A stretch of 64,000 nt of DNA from a virus, in the IMG/VR virus record IMGVR_UViG_3300036846_000743, positions 1 to 64,000 of that record; one strand, written 5' to 3'. Under the pieces are notes generated by a model. The model had not been told where the DNA came from and searched no databases. It saw only the letters and a list, made by a program, of their open reading frames with translations. The position numbers and the translations under genes were made by a program. Shown here one piece after another: positions 30,126-39,166 of this stretch (position 1 is the first letter of the stretch; the number at the start of each line of letters is the position of its first letter).

Positions 30126-32864
30126 CTATTTGGCGACACTGAGATCGAACCTGTCGTCATGCCGGCGATCGTCCATGTGCTGGCGCAACCAGCTTTCCGG
30201 TACGACCCACCCAGCAACGTAGTCCTGGTCCCGCTCCTCGAGCAGGACACCTGATGAGCGTAGACTCAGGGAGATCGCATCGACATCCAGCGCGATCGCC
30301 AGCCGTTTTGCGAGACTCTCGTTGACTCCCCATTTCGGTATATGAACCAGGTCTCCACCGAGTACAATGATGGCGCGCTGCGCATTGGCGCCTGGCGGCG
30401 ACAGTCGCAGCTCACCACTGTCAATCAATCGACACACTAGCCGGCCGAACCTGGCACTGCGCGCAGTGGGATCGTCGGCGTAGATGTATTGCCTGGCCCG
30501 GTCGACCACCCGCGACGAGGCAACCCGCCCGTACCAGGCGGCCAGGTCCCGATGAACCGCGTCGAGCAGACTTCCCCCGACATCCAGATCGAGCCTGCGT
30601 TCGCAGAGATCCTTGAGGTAGTTCACGAGCACCGTGGCGCCATGCTCCCGGACCCGATCTGTAGTCACACTGTTTGAACACATAAGCACGTGCCAGCCAC
30701 CTGTCACGGAGAGCACCTCGGCGGGCCATGAGCCCGCCGCGGCAACAACTCCAGGCTGGATCGTGCCCAGGGTTTCGGCATGGACGACGCCAGCAGGATC
30801 ATCGCTGAGTCCATTGTGCCGGATCATGAGCAATGGCCAGCGGTGACCCTGGTCCAGCAATCGCTGCGCCGCTACAGCCAACCCGCGCTTGTGGTAGCCG
30901 CCCGATGCATAGGCTTCGAGACAGCCAAAAGCCCGCGCCACCGCCTGGCCCGCGCCAACAGCTCCCGCGCCGACCAAAGCGGTCGAGCTTCTCGGCATGC
31001 CCAGGGCCGGCGACAGGATATCGGTCAGCAGACAGACGGTTGCCGCCCAGAACAGCTCGTTGGCCTCGTCGCTCCAGGCCAGAGCGACCCTGGCTCCGGG
31101 TGTCATACCATCGGGCATAGTCAGCCCGGAGCCAGGCATGATCGTCTCGGCAGGCACCACATAGTCAGGGGCCACGACCTCGCCGTTGCCACGCAGGATG
31201 AACTGGGGCAAAGCAAAAGCATTACGATCATCGTCCCAGCCGACCATGTCGAGGCCGTGAATTGATTGTGGCGGCTCGAGCTGCTGGGCGATGTTCAGTA
31301 TGAACCGTGACCAGTACGTACCGCCGATAATAACTTCACCCAGACCAGCCTGGCCCACCTTGGTCTTGAGCCAGCGCAGTGTATTCTTCTCGATCTCAGA
31401 GTCGGGCGCCCAGAATGGCAGCGACTGGCCCTTGTACTCGATGCGGCCCCGATAGGAGACGGCCCCACCGGCCGACCGGATCACCTGGTCGATCCGCAGG
31501 ATGGCGTCGCAGACCAGCTCACCGGTCGAAGAGACCCGCCAGGCCCCGCAGGACTCGATGACCGTCTTGCCGGAGATGGTTACACCTCTGGGCTTGCCCA
31601 CGTCCGTGAACAGGGCGGCCAGGCGTGCCCTGGTGTCGTCGGCACAGGCCCGCAGAAAGCCAGCGGTCTCGTCGGGCTTGAGCTTCAGCCCCAGGACCAG
31701 CTCTTCAGCCTTGGCAGGCGCCAGCTGGCTCAGGAGGGCCTCCAGGGCTGCATCCCAGGGCCTGGCGGCTGCCACCATGCCCTGAACAGCCAGGATCGGC
31801 CGTGATCGCTCCAGGTGCCCGGCAACGGCCTGCCCGGCAGGCGCCAGGGCGACCTGTCCGTCCGCCAGCCTGGCTCTGGTAAGCAATTGTCCATTAGGTT
31901 CGGGTGACCAATGAACCAGGTTCCGCCGCGGCAGTATCGGCCAGATGGACTTGAACTCCCGCCGGCCCCAGGCCCCGACCACGGGCAGGAACGTGTCGGT
32001 ATTGACCAGATGCCGGAGCTGGATCCGCAATGCCATCACCGGATCTTCGACCACCACGACTGTGGAACCGAACTCGCGGTGCATGGTAAGCGCAGCGTCC
32101 AGCATGCTCACGCCAATAGCATAGGGCACCCCGGCCTTGAAGGTGAGAATGGGGGCGAAGACAAAGTCCTCCGGCCAGTGCGCCTCGCGGCCGATGAACA
32201 TGAGGCCCGAGATGCGGCCCGGGACGTCGCGATAGGCGACGACCAGGAGATCACGCCAGCCGCGGCCCGGGAACAAAGGCGCCCATCCCACGCCGCCCAC
32301 TCCTGTCATGCCGTGCTTGAGCCGGTAGGCCAGAACGCCGGGCCGCAGGAGCTTCTCGGCCTCGATGACGGGACAATGGCCCACGAACCGACCGCCACGC
32401 CGTGGCCATTCGGGAGCATGCATCATGCCGGGAGCGATACCCAGCTTGCGCTGCGCCGGGCCGGTGCCGCCGATATCGCTGGTCGATGCACGGGCGGTAT
32501 CCCAGAACGCCAGCACCTGCTTACGGAAAGCGGCTTTCTTCTCTTGCAGATCGAGCTTCTCAGGCTCCAACAAGTTGGGTGGAATGGGCAATCCCCGGGC
32601 AACCAGCTTGAGGATGGCGCTGCCGACCGAGATCTGGCCGGCGGCCGCCGTCAGGTCGACGGGATCACCCGCGAAGCCGCATCCGGTACAATGATACCAG
32701 TGGCCTGGCTTCGCCGGCTCCTTGTAGACTGTGAGCGACTGTCGCTGGCACAATGGGCAGCGAACCAGGGCCGGTAATACCGAGCCCTGCACCGACACGC
32801 CGAGCACCGGCAGTACACTCGTCCAGGGCAAGTACGCGTTGAGGGAGGGACCCCGTGATGCCAC
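30126..32864 (-). CDS. DNA primase-like protein with CHC2-type zinc finger
   Basis: 912 residues from GTG 32864 (GAGGA upstream). Zinc finger CPLC at 36-39 and HCTGC at 58-62 with a His at 55, the CHC2/primase type. The middle contains strands and GVSMLDAALTMHREFGSTVV. The C-terminal half has STALVGAGAVGAGQA, a loop that resembles a P-loop but lacks the usual Lys. Overall a primase/helicase-like replication protein of large phages; which of the two activities is retained is not clear. Its start overlaps that of the divergent plus-strand gene by seven bases. Confidence 0.7.
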   Translation of the reverse strand: MASRGPSLNAYLPWTSVLPVLGVSVQGSVLPALVRCPLCQRQSLTVYKEPAKPGHWYHCTGCGFAGDPVDLTAAAGQISVGSAILKLVARGLPIPPNLLEPEKLDLQEKKAAFRKQVLAFWDTARASTSDIGGTGPAQRKLGIAPGMMHAPEWPRRGGRFVGHCPVIEAEKLLRPGVLAYRLKHGMTGVGGVGWAPLFPGRGWRDLLVVAYRDVPGRISGLMFIGREAHWPEDFVFAPILTFKAGVPYAIGVSMLDAALTMHREFGSTVVVVEDPVMALRIQLRHLVNTDTFLPVVGAWGRREFKSIWPILPRRNLVHWSPEPNGQLLTRARLADGQVALAPAGQAVAGHLERSRPILAVQGMVAAARPWDAALEALLSQLAPAKAEELVLGLKLKPDETAGFLRACADDTRARLAALFTDVGKPRGVTISGKTVIESCGAWRVSSTGELVCDAILRIDQVIRSAGGAVSYRGRIEYKGQSLPFWAPDSEIEKNTLRWLKTKVGQAGLGEVIIGGTYWSRFILNIAQQLEPPQSIHGLDMVGWDDDRNAFALPQFILRGNGEVVAPDYVVPAETIMPGSGLTMPDGMTPGARVALAWSDEANELFWAATVCLLTDILSPALGMPRSSTALVGAGAVGAGQAVARAFGCLEAYASGGYHKRGLAVAAQRLLDQGHRWPLLMIRHNGLSDDPAGVVHAETLGTIQPGVVAAAGSWPAEVLSVTGGWHVLMCSNSVTTDRVREHGATVLVNYLKDLCERRLDLDVGGSLLDAVHRDLAAWYGRVASSRVVDRARQYIYADDPTARSARFGRLVCRLIDSGELRLSPPGANAQRAIIVLGGDLVHIPKWGVNESLAKRLAIALDVDAISLSLRSSGVLLEERDQDYVAGWVVPESWLRQHMDDRRHDDRFDLSVAK

Positions 32865-34024
32865 AGCAGATCCTCGACCAGACGACCGATCTCAACGGTC
32901 AGGAACAATTCCGCCTGTGCCAGCTCTATGAGGCACCGGACTTCGTCAAGCAAGCCAGCGTCGAGCAACTGTGCGGAATGGAGACCACACCGCCGCACCT
33001 GTTCGCTGACCAATTGCACCGACGCTACCCAATGGGCACCAAAGCTGCAACCTGGTTGTCATCAGTCTTCTTCGTCGAGAAACGAGCCGAGCTGGCTCCC
33101 CGCGAAGCCGCAATGATCGACGCCAGGCTGATGGAGGCGGCCGACTACTGGGGGCTCGCGAACCAATTCGCTGCGCTCAAGGAGAAAGCCGCCGAGATGG
33201 CCCAGGACGACCTATCCAGGCTACCCAACGAAGACTTCGCATGGGTAGCCGGAACCGAGCGGCAGCTGCCGCTGCGCAATGCCCTGGAGGTCAAGGCCGC
33301 TGCGGAGTACCTGCACAAGTGGCGAGACGAGTTCGCCTTCCCCGATCGCCAGAAGATGGCTCGAGCAATTCTTCAGAAGGCTGCGCGCTACGGGGCTGGT
33401 CTCAGCGATCACGATGAGTTCCTCGAACGGGTGGCTGGCTTTGGCGGTTGCAGCGCGACCGAGGCCGCGCAGCTGGTCTACGATCGGGCCAAGCTGGCCC
33501 GCGCCAAGGATCAGGAAGTCGCGACCGAGCTGGAGAAGATGGCCCAGATGATCCTGGCCAATCCAGTCAAGTCACGCTCGCCCCACCGGCTGGCCAAGGT
33601 CGCCGAGACCATCGATCAGCTCGACAGGTTCCTGCATCTGCGTGACTATTCGGAGGCGATACCGAGGGCCGAAGACGTGCTCTTCAGGATCACCAAGAAG
33701 ACAGCCTCCGCTTTCGCCGAGCAGCACCTGGCGACCCAGAGCGGCAGCGTTTATGATCGCGACGACCTGGCCCGGCTGCGGACCAAGGACGTGCGGCGTT
33801 TCCTGGGCGACGAGCTGGCTGACGCCACCACCGGCGACGGTATTCATGTCGACGGTACCAAACTAGCTGAGATCGTACCCACGCTACCGCTGGGTGACGC
33901 CCGGATCTTCGATCAATTGTGCAGTGATGTTGGTGTTCGCCGGTTCGCCAAGGAGGCCGCAGCCAGGCAGGGACTCACCAGGCAGGACCTGCTTGGAATG
34001 GCGGCTGCTCATCGTCCCAAGTGA
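32858..34024 (+). CDS. Hypothetical helical protein
   Basis: 388 residues from ATG 32858 (AGGGAGGGA upstream). Mostly charged helices (LFADQLHRRYPMGTKAATWL, KAAAEYLHKWRDEF), no motif. A large internal region from 120 to 330 looks coiled. The 5-prime end overlaps the divergent primase start. First gene of a plus-strand cassette. Confidence 0.6.
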   Translation: MPQQILDQTTDLNGQEQFRLCQLYEAPDFVKQASVEQLCGMETTPPHLFADQLHRRYPMGTKAATWLSSVFFVEKRAELAPREAAMIDARLMEAADYWGLANQFAALKEKAAEMAQDDLSRLPNEDFAWVAGTERQLPLRNALEVKAAAEYLHKWRDEFAFPDRQKMARAILQKAARYGAGLSDHDEFLERVAGFGGCSATEAAQLVYDRAKLARAKDQEVATELEKMAQMILANPVKSRSPHRLAKVAETIDQLDRFLHLRDYSEAIPRAEDVLFRITKKTASAFAEQHLATQSGSVYDRDDLARLRTKDVRRFLGDELADATTGDGIHVDGTKLAEIVPTLPLGDARIFDQLCSDVGVRRFAKEAAARQGLTRQDLLGMAAAHRPK

Positions 34025-34042
34025 CAATCACGGAGGTCTTCA

Positions 34043-34318
34043 ATGAACATGCTGTACTCGGCGATCACGATCCTGATCGCCGTCACTTCGCTGCCGATCG
34101 TGTTCGCGGACGTCAGCTTGCTGACCGTCGTCATAGTTGTAGCCGCATTCCTGATCGCCGGTGCCCTGATTGCCCTGCTCGACAAGTTTCTGGGCGAGAA
34201 GATCGGTTACCCACGATGGTTTGTGCACATGGCTTACGGACTGCTGGCCCTGATCGTGGTCCTGTACTTGTGCAAGGAATTCGGGGTCTTCCAGTTGCTC
34301 AATTCAGTGCGAGTATAA
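34043..34318 (+). CDS. Small polytopic membrane protein
   Basis: 91 residues from ATG 34043 (GGAGGTCTTCA upstream). Three hydrophobic stretches: residues 5-22 (YSAITILIAVTSLPIVF), 26-45 (LLTVVIVVAAFLIAGALIAL) and 64-82 (AYGLLALIVVLYLC). Size and topology fit a holin-like protein, but nothing specific is seen. Stop TAA overlaps the next ATG. Confidence 0.55.
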   Translation: MNMLYSAITILIAVTSLPIVFADVSLLTVVIVVAAFLIAGALIALLDKFLGEKIGYPRWFVHMAYGLLALIVVLYLCKEFGVFQLLNSVRV

Positions 34319-34980
34319 TGGATCAAATGCTACTGGAATATTTATTCGAGGGTGATCCTTACGCCGGCTTTCCGGCGGACGACTATCCCCTGAATTATGA
34401 CAGCCCTGGCTTCAGCTTGCCCTGGAGATTGCTCAGCCATGTCGCAGAGATCAAGCCCAGCCGGATCATCGAGGTCGGTACCTGGAAAGGCAACTCGGCC
34501 TTCTTCATGGCCGACAAGATGACCGAGGCCGGCGCGCCATTCGAGATGGTCTGCGTGGACACCTGGCTGGGCTCGCGCGAGATGTGGGTAGCCGGGGAGC
34601 GCAAAGGGCGATGGGAGACGCTCAAGCTCAAGCACGGATACCCAACGCTCTTCTACCAGTTCCTGAGCAACGTTATTCACAAGGGATACCAGAAGTCGAT
34701 CATCCCGTTCCCGAACACGAGCTACGTCGCCTACGAGGTGCTCAAGCAACTGAACTATACGGCACAGTTCATTTACATCGACGCCAACCATGACTACGCG
34801 GACGTGTACAACGATATCACACACTACTGGGACCTGGTCGAGCCCGGCGGTATGCTGTGCGGAGACGACTACGGCTGGACCGGCGTGCACAGGGCGGTCA
34901 CCCAGTTCGCGGCCGAGAAAGGCTGCGACGTGAAGGTCGACACCAGCGAACAGTCCTGGCGGGGACTCAAGTGCAAGTAA
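34318..34980 (+). CDS. Class I SAM-dependent methyltransferase
   Basis: 220 residues, ATG 34318 overlapping the upstream stop. Motif I IIEVGTWKGNSAFFMAD, then FEMVCVDTWLG, FIYIDANHDYADVYND and GGMLCGDDYGWTG: the Methyltransf_24-type order, similar to the enzyme at 26693. The next gene is a glycosyltransferase-like protein, so sugar methylation is plausible. Confidence 0.65.
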   Translation: MDQMLLEYLFEGDPYAGFPADDYPLNYDSPGFSLPWRLLSHVAEIKPSRIIEVGTWKGNSAFFMADKMTEAGAPFEMVCVDTWLGSREMWVAGERKGRWETLKLKHGYPTLFYQFLSNVIHKGYQKSIIPFPNTSYVAYEVLKQLNYTAQFIYIDANHDYADVYNDITHYWDLVEPGGMLCGDDYGWTGVHRAVTQFAAEKGCDVKVDTSEQSWRGLKCK

Positions 34981-35819
34981 GAACAGTCACGCCAGCTGGT
35001 CGCGCCCGCTACGTGGCGATCCTGCATCAGTACCTGCTGCGTAACCGGCACATCATCGATAAGCACATCTGGTGGCGGAATACCGACCACGAGCCCGACG
35101 TTCGCTACCTGCGACAGCTGGTGGACGAGTTCCCTGACTTCTACGAGATCCAGGAGCAAAAAGAGCCCTGGTACAAGGACACGTTCAATATTCACCGGTT
35201 CTATCCAGACTGCGCTTGCGATCCGGACACGGTCTACATCAGGTTCGATGACGACATCTGCTGGATGGCCGACGACGCGATCGAGAAGCTCGTCGCCTGC
35301 CGGCTTGCCCACCCCAAGCCGTTCCTTGTCTTCGGGAACATCGTCAACAATGCAATCTGTAATTGCATTCATCAACAGATCGGAGCAATCCCGGCGGATC
35401 TGCCCCTGACCTGGAAAGCCACGTGCCCCTTCTCGTGGGAAAATGGCTGGGCCGGCTTTCTTTTCCATGAATTCTTCTTCAAGCACTGCATGGACAAGAC
35501 GCTGGATAGATACAAGTTCGGCATTCCCAACACACTCATTAGTTACGAACGGTTCTCGATCAGCGTCGCCTCCTGGCTGGGGAAAGACTTCGCCAAGTTC
35601 GGCGGCGAAGTGGGAGGCGATGAAGAATGGTGGCTCAGCGAGGTCAAGCCCGCCGAACTGAAACGGCCCTGCATGATCTGCGGCGATGCCCTTTTCGTTC
35701 ATTTTGCGTTTCATACCCAACGACCGTACCTGGAGCAGCGCTCGACCTGTCTGGCTGCATACGAGGTCCTTGCGAGATCGCACGACATCCAGGAAATACC
35801 CAGCTTGCTATGTGAATAA
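34971..35819 (+). CDS. Glycosyltransferase-like protein
   Basis: 282 residues from GTG 34971 (GGGGA upstream), overlapping the methyltransferase end. Contains YIRFDDDICWM, an acidic DDD motif typical of metal-dependent glycosyltransferases, followed by a conserved-looking CPFSWENGWAGF. No membrane segment. Ends just before a strong terminator. Donor and acceptor unknown. Confidence 0.6.
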   Translation: MQVRTVTPAGRARYVAILHQYLLRNRHIIDKHIWWRNTDHEPDVRYLRQLVDEFPDFYEIQEQKEPWYKDTFNIHRFYPDCACDPDTVYIRFDDDICWMADDAIEKLVACRLAHPKPFLVFGNIVNNAICNCIHQQIGAIPADLPLTWKATCPFSWENGWAGFLFHEFFFKHCMDKTLDRYKFGIPNTLISYERFSISVASWLGKDFAKFGGEVGGDEEWWLSEVKPAELKRPCMICGDALFVHFAFHTQRPYLEQRSTCLAAYEVLARSHDIQEIPSLLCE

Positions 35820-35848
35820 GGGCGTGGCCTGAAGGCCACGCCCTCTCT
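35820..35848 (+). terminator. Terminator-type hairpin
   Basis: GGGCGTGGCC (35820-35829), TGAA loop, GGCCACGCCC (35834-35843), perfect ten-base stem, followed by TCTCTC. Ends the plus-strand cassette. Confidence 0.6.
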
Positions 35849-35901
35849 CAGCTGGGCTCGCAGTCGCGCATAGCCCACGCCTGATCGCCGCCCCCGTCAT
35901 A

Positions 35902-36255
35902 TCAGGAAAGCGACGTTCGCCAGCAGTAGCCTTTGAGCCACTCTTTGATTGGATGGATAGACCCCGTAGGCACTTTCCGGATTGCCGTGATCGCTGCGTC
36001 GGCAGCATCGTTCAGCGCCTGGGCTGCGGGCTCGCTCTTGGGATCGCTGCTGTAGAGTTCCCAGCCGGCAGCATCTCCGGGTAGATCCGGCTTGCGACCG
36101 AGAACGGCATCGCGCAGCAAGCCCTGCCAGATCCCGTCCGGCTCCGTGTCGTACGCGCCCTGCTTCCGCCACTTCTTCTGCACTTCCTCGAAAGCATGGA
36201 CCGCGTCCCTAACTTGATCCAGGTGGCTCTTGGTTGGCTGCTTGGTCTGGCTCAT
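35902..36255 (-). CDS. Hypothetical protein
   Basis: 117 residues from ATG 36255. Charged helices (QVRDAVHAFEEVQKKWRKQG), then mixed. Overlaps the upstream gene by 47 bases. Not recognised. Confidence 0.5.
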   Translation of the reverse strand: MSQTKQPTKSHLDQVRDAVHAFEEVQKKWRKQGAYDTEPDGIWQGLLRDAVLGRKPDLPGDAAGWELYSSDPKSEPAAQALNDAADAAITAIRKVPTGSIHPIKEWLKGYCWRTSLS

Positions 36256-36799
36256 GACTTTCCTTTGCTGGAAATGAGACATAAACGGTCAGCGCCCCGT
36301 CCGTTGACTGCTTCGACTTGTTAGCGGCAGCCTTCCGGACCAAGGTGAGCAGACTTACATGATTGATCTCGAGCTGTGCCTGGACTGGCACATACTTGTA
36401 GCCGTCGCCATCCTTGATGCGAACCTGTGCATTGACGATCGTAAACGCCGTTGCCTCGCCGTCATTAGGACCGACGCCGATGGACTGGGCGCTCTGTCGC
36501 TTCATTGGTTCCTCCTTCTGTTCCTCCTGTGGTGCTTCGATAAAGCCAGCGTACGCAGTCATCGCCCACTGCACGGCACGTTCGCCAGATACTGTCATGA
36601 TCTCCTTGAGTGGCACGTGCTGGCCCTCCAGTGACTCCCAGAAGTACTCTGCGCACTGGAGCGCCAGCGCGTCGGCAACCTTGGCGACGGTATCATCGTG
36701 GCGAAGCATATCCTGAATGGCCCGAGCCCATTCTCCGATCTTTTCCTCCCGGGATACCGGCCTGATCTCGGGCCCATGACGTTCCGTGGGCCTGGTCAA
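36209..36799 (-). CDS. Hypothetical protein with an internal in-frame start
   Basis: 196 residues from TTG 36799 (GGAGG seven bases upstream, overlapping the upstream TGA). The N-terminal half is helical; from residue 99 (ATG 36505) a separate-looking domain begins, MKRQSAQSIGVGPNDGEATA, then strands (YVPVQAQLEINHVSLLTLV). A textbook AAGGAGG precedes ATG 36505, so a shorter 98-residue product may also be made from the same frame. Function unknown. Confidence 0.5.
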   Translation of the reverse strand: MTRPTERHGPEIRPVSREEKIGEWARAIQDMLRHDDTVAKVADALALQCAEYFWESLEGQHVPLKEIMTVSGERAVQWAMTAYAGFIEAPQEEQKEEPMKRQSAQSIGVGPNDGEATAFTIVNAQVRIKDGDGYKYVPVQAQLEINHVSLLTLVRKAAANKSKQSTDGALTVYVSFPAKESHEPDQAANQEPPGSS

Positions 36800-37014
36800 G
36801 ATATTCCTCCCAGGGCCCTGAGCAGCGACCGTAAAAGCAGAAAGAGCCCGACCACGCTGGCGATCCCTAATACGACCGCGACGATACAGCCAATCAGGCA
36901 GCCATAGTCGGCAATCTTGTCCACAGTCTTGGCGTGAAACGTCCACGTATTATCGGCCCGATCGTCAATTGGCCACGGGCTATCATGCGCACTCGGTGTC
37001 GGTGGCAGGGACAT
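36796..37014 (-). CDS. Small single-span membrane protein
   Basis: 72 residues from ATG 37014 (GGGAGG upstream). One hydrophobic helix (CLIGCIVAVVLGIASVVGLF), then LLLRSLLRAL. The N-terminal 35 residues are polar. Not recognised. Confidence 0.5.
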   Translation of the reverse strand: MSLPPTPSAHDSPWPIDDRADNTWTFHAKTVDKIADYGCLIGCIVAVVLGIASVVGLFLLLRSLLRALGGIS

Positions 37015-38197
37015 CGAACTTGACCTCCCAGCAGTCGGAACAGAGCTTGGCTCCGGCAGCATACTTGTTCCCACCATCAGACGGAGGAGCATAGAGATCA
37101 TGCAAGCTCTGCATGACCGTGCCGCAGGAGGCGCAGGTCAAGGACTGCTTCTTCTTGGCTTCAGCTTCCGCCGCGGCGGCGAGCATCGTCGCGGTAGGCT
37201 TGAGCTTCCTGAGCCGGCATTCCGCTTCGAGCCACTGCTTGACGTCCTGGTAATTGCCCCAGTCATTGTCGCCGAGATCCTTGGGACGATCACGGACCAG
37301 CTGGAGATACTCCTGCCAGTCATCGTTGTAACGATAAGCATGCTTGCCCAGGAAGGCCGCATGAATTGGCAGCAGGGCGCGGATGTACTGCACGATCTGG
37401 GTGGTCGACGAGTCACGATCGTCGCCGTTGGAATGGCGACTGCCGTATGTGCGGTTGGCATCGGCCTTGACCAGGACCTGGTCCAGCCCGAACTTGACCA
37501 GCTCGGCGCGCAAGACGGTATAGGCATCGGACGCGGCCACCCGCAGCTTGCGGGCGTACTCGACCAGATTGCTGGCGTGCTGCTCCTTCTTGGTGATGGT
37601 GGTCTTGGTCTTGCGGCGGGCCGCCGCCTTGGCGGGACGGTACTTGACGATCGAGTACCAGGTATCACGCTTGCCGATCACCAGGTCGGAGCCCCAGAAG
37701 TCAGCGTCTTCGCGCAGCCGCTCCTCGACCTCGGTGCTGATCAGCATATCCTCGCCGCCCAGGCAGAACTTCGTGAGCGTCGCGACCGGGTCCGGCAGCC
37801 AGTGCTTGATATACTTTTCGCCCCAGCTGTATTGGGGATGGTTCTTCGTGACCCGATAAAGCACCGAGTCCGCGAAGGGCATCGTGTGCAGCTTCAGGTC
37901 GCCCTCCTCGCAGATCTCGACCATGCTCACGCCGGGAACCGGCGAGATGCTTCGCTCCTCGAGCGCTTCCTTGATCTCCCGGCGCGAACCGCCAGCGATG
38001 AACTGGTCGTCGGGGAACAGTAGACAGTCGAGATTGTCGGTGAGCCGCCACCGCTCCGAGGGATGGCCGAGCGCGATGATGCCTTCCTCGTGATAAGGCA
38101 CACCAAGCCGCACGGCCCCGACGACTTCGCCCTTGAGCGGCTCTCTCTTGGGTAGCTCAGGATCATTACGGCCCCAGTGTCGTCTCCTTCTCCGCAT
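36983..38197 (-). CDS. Hypothetical protein with C-terminal zinc motif
   Basis: 404 residues from ATG 38197. Very basic start (MRRRRRHWGRNDPELPKREP). Mixed alpha/beta middle; a Lys-rich segment around residue 200 (KTKTTITKKEQH); C-terminal CASCGTVMQS and CSDCWEVKFD make a zinc ribbon. Large unknown protein, possibly nucleic-acid binding. Confidence 0.55.
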   Translation of the reverse strand: MRRRRRHWGRNDPELPKREPLKGEVVGAVRLGVPYHEEGIIALGHPSERWRLTDNLDCLLFPDDQFIAGGSRREIKEALEERSISPVPGVSMVEICEEGDLKLHTMPFADSVLYRVTKNHPQYSWGEKYIKHWLPDPVATLTKFCLGGEDMLISTEVEERLREDADFWGSDLVIGKRDTWYSIVKYRPAKAAARRKTKTTITKKEQHASNLVEYARKLRVAASDAYTVLRAELVKFGLDQVLVKADANRTYGSRHSNGDDRDSSTTQIVQYIRALLPIHAAFLGKHAYRYNDDWQEYLQLVRDRPKDLGDNDWGNYQDVKQWLEAECRLRKLKPTATMLAAAAEAEAKKKQSLTCASCGTVMQSLHDLYAPPSDGGNKYAAGAKLCSDCWEVKFDVPATDTECA

Positions 38198-38987
38198 GCG
38201 CTACCTCCTTCTCGTTGGATGTTCCCAGTGCCGCCTTCCGGTAGTGGGCAAGCACAGTCTGGCCCTGCGGGCTTAGCAGCCACTGCTTGAAAGACTCGGC
38301 GACGTCACGCCAGTCACCGTGCACCTCGTACCGCATGTGGTGTTCGAGGAACCGGACGCAGGCGGCCGGGTCCCGGAACCACTCGTCGTAGAAACCGCCC
38401 ATGTTGTAGTGGGCGATGTGCCCCAGATGCAGGTGCAGCCCCTCGTAGATCCGCCGGGTGAACCGGTCCCGGTCACAATGATTGCAGAGGAAGAAGATCA
38501 AGGCCCTGCGGAACAGGACCTTGTCTTCGGCCGAGTTGAACTTGGTCGGCGCGAAGTCGGCAGCCTGGTAGTTCAGCTTGGGCCGGATGATCGGCTGGGG
38601 CTTGGCCACCAGGACTTTGCACTGTGCACCGGCATGATTGTTGATAAACGTCCTGAACTGGGTCGAGTTCATGACGCAGATCCTCGCATACTCATGTTGC
38701 TGGCTCTCGCCGGCCTGTGCACGCGGATGATCACGATAATGATCCATGAGGACGACCTTGCCCTTGTTCTCCCAGCACACGGCGATGCCGTTGTACTCAG
38801 TGCCAATCAGGCCGTTCACGTTCAAGGCCCCGTAGAGGATGACGAAGAACGAGTCATCTCCGAAGACCAGACGGTGAATGCTCTGGACCCGGTCCAGTGA
38901 TGTGCTGCTGGTCAATGGGAACCTGGTACCACCATCCAGATCGACTGGTCCGGCCTTACGCTGCGTAACGACATTCTTGGCGGGCAA
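38166..38987 (-). CDS. Hypothetical protein
   Basis: 273 residues from ATG 38987. Starts with Lys/Arg-rich MPAKNVVTQRKAGPVDLDGG; then strands (FFVILYGALNVNGLI, GIAVCWENKGKVVLMD), a middle with FLCNHCDRDRF, and a helical C-terminus. Not recognised. The 180 bases on its 5-prime side hold a terminator. Confidence 0.5.
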   Translation of the reverse strand: MPAKNVVTQRKAGPVDLDGGTRFPLTSSTSLDRVQSIHRLVFGDDSFFVILYGALNVNGLIGTEYNGIAVCWENKGKVVLMDHYRDHPRAQAGESQQHEYARICVMNSTQFRTFINNHAGAQCKVLVAKPQPIIRPKLNYQAADFAPTKFNSAEDKVLFRRALIFFLCNHCDRDRFTRRIYEGLHLHLGHIAHYNMGGFYDEWFRDPAACVRFLEHHMRYEVHGDWRDVAESFKQWLLSPQGQTVLAHYRKAALGTSNEKEVAHAEKETTLGP

Positions 38988-39120
38988 GATAGCCTCCTGT
39001 TCGGGTCAGTTGGAATTGATCAGACAACATCCTTGAGCTGCTGTTCCTTATCCTGCGGCTTGGGAGCCAGCCGGCGGTTCGTCTTGTTCAACCGGCCTTC
39101 CGAATAACACGCAGAAACTG

Positions 39121-39149
39121 GGTCCGGCCAACACGGTGTTGGCCGGACC
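39121..39149 (-). terminator. Perfect hairpin terminator
   Basis: GGTCCGGCCAACAC (39121-39134) pairs with GTGTTGGCCGGACC (39136-39149), 14 bases each side; CAGTTTCTG follows on the minus strand. Downstream of the 39167 gene. Confidence 0.65.
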
Positions 39150-39166
39150 TTCCGAACCACTAATAC

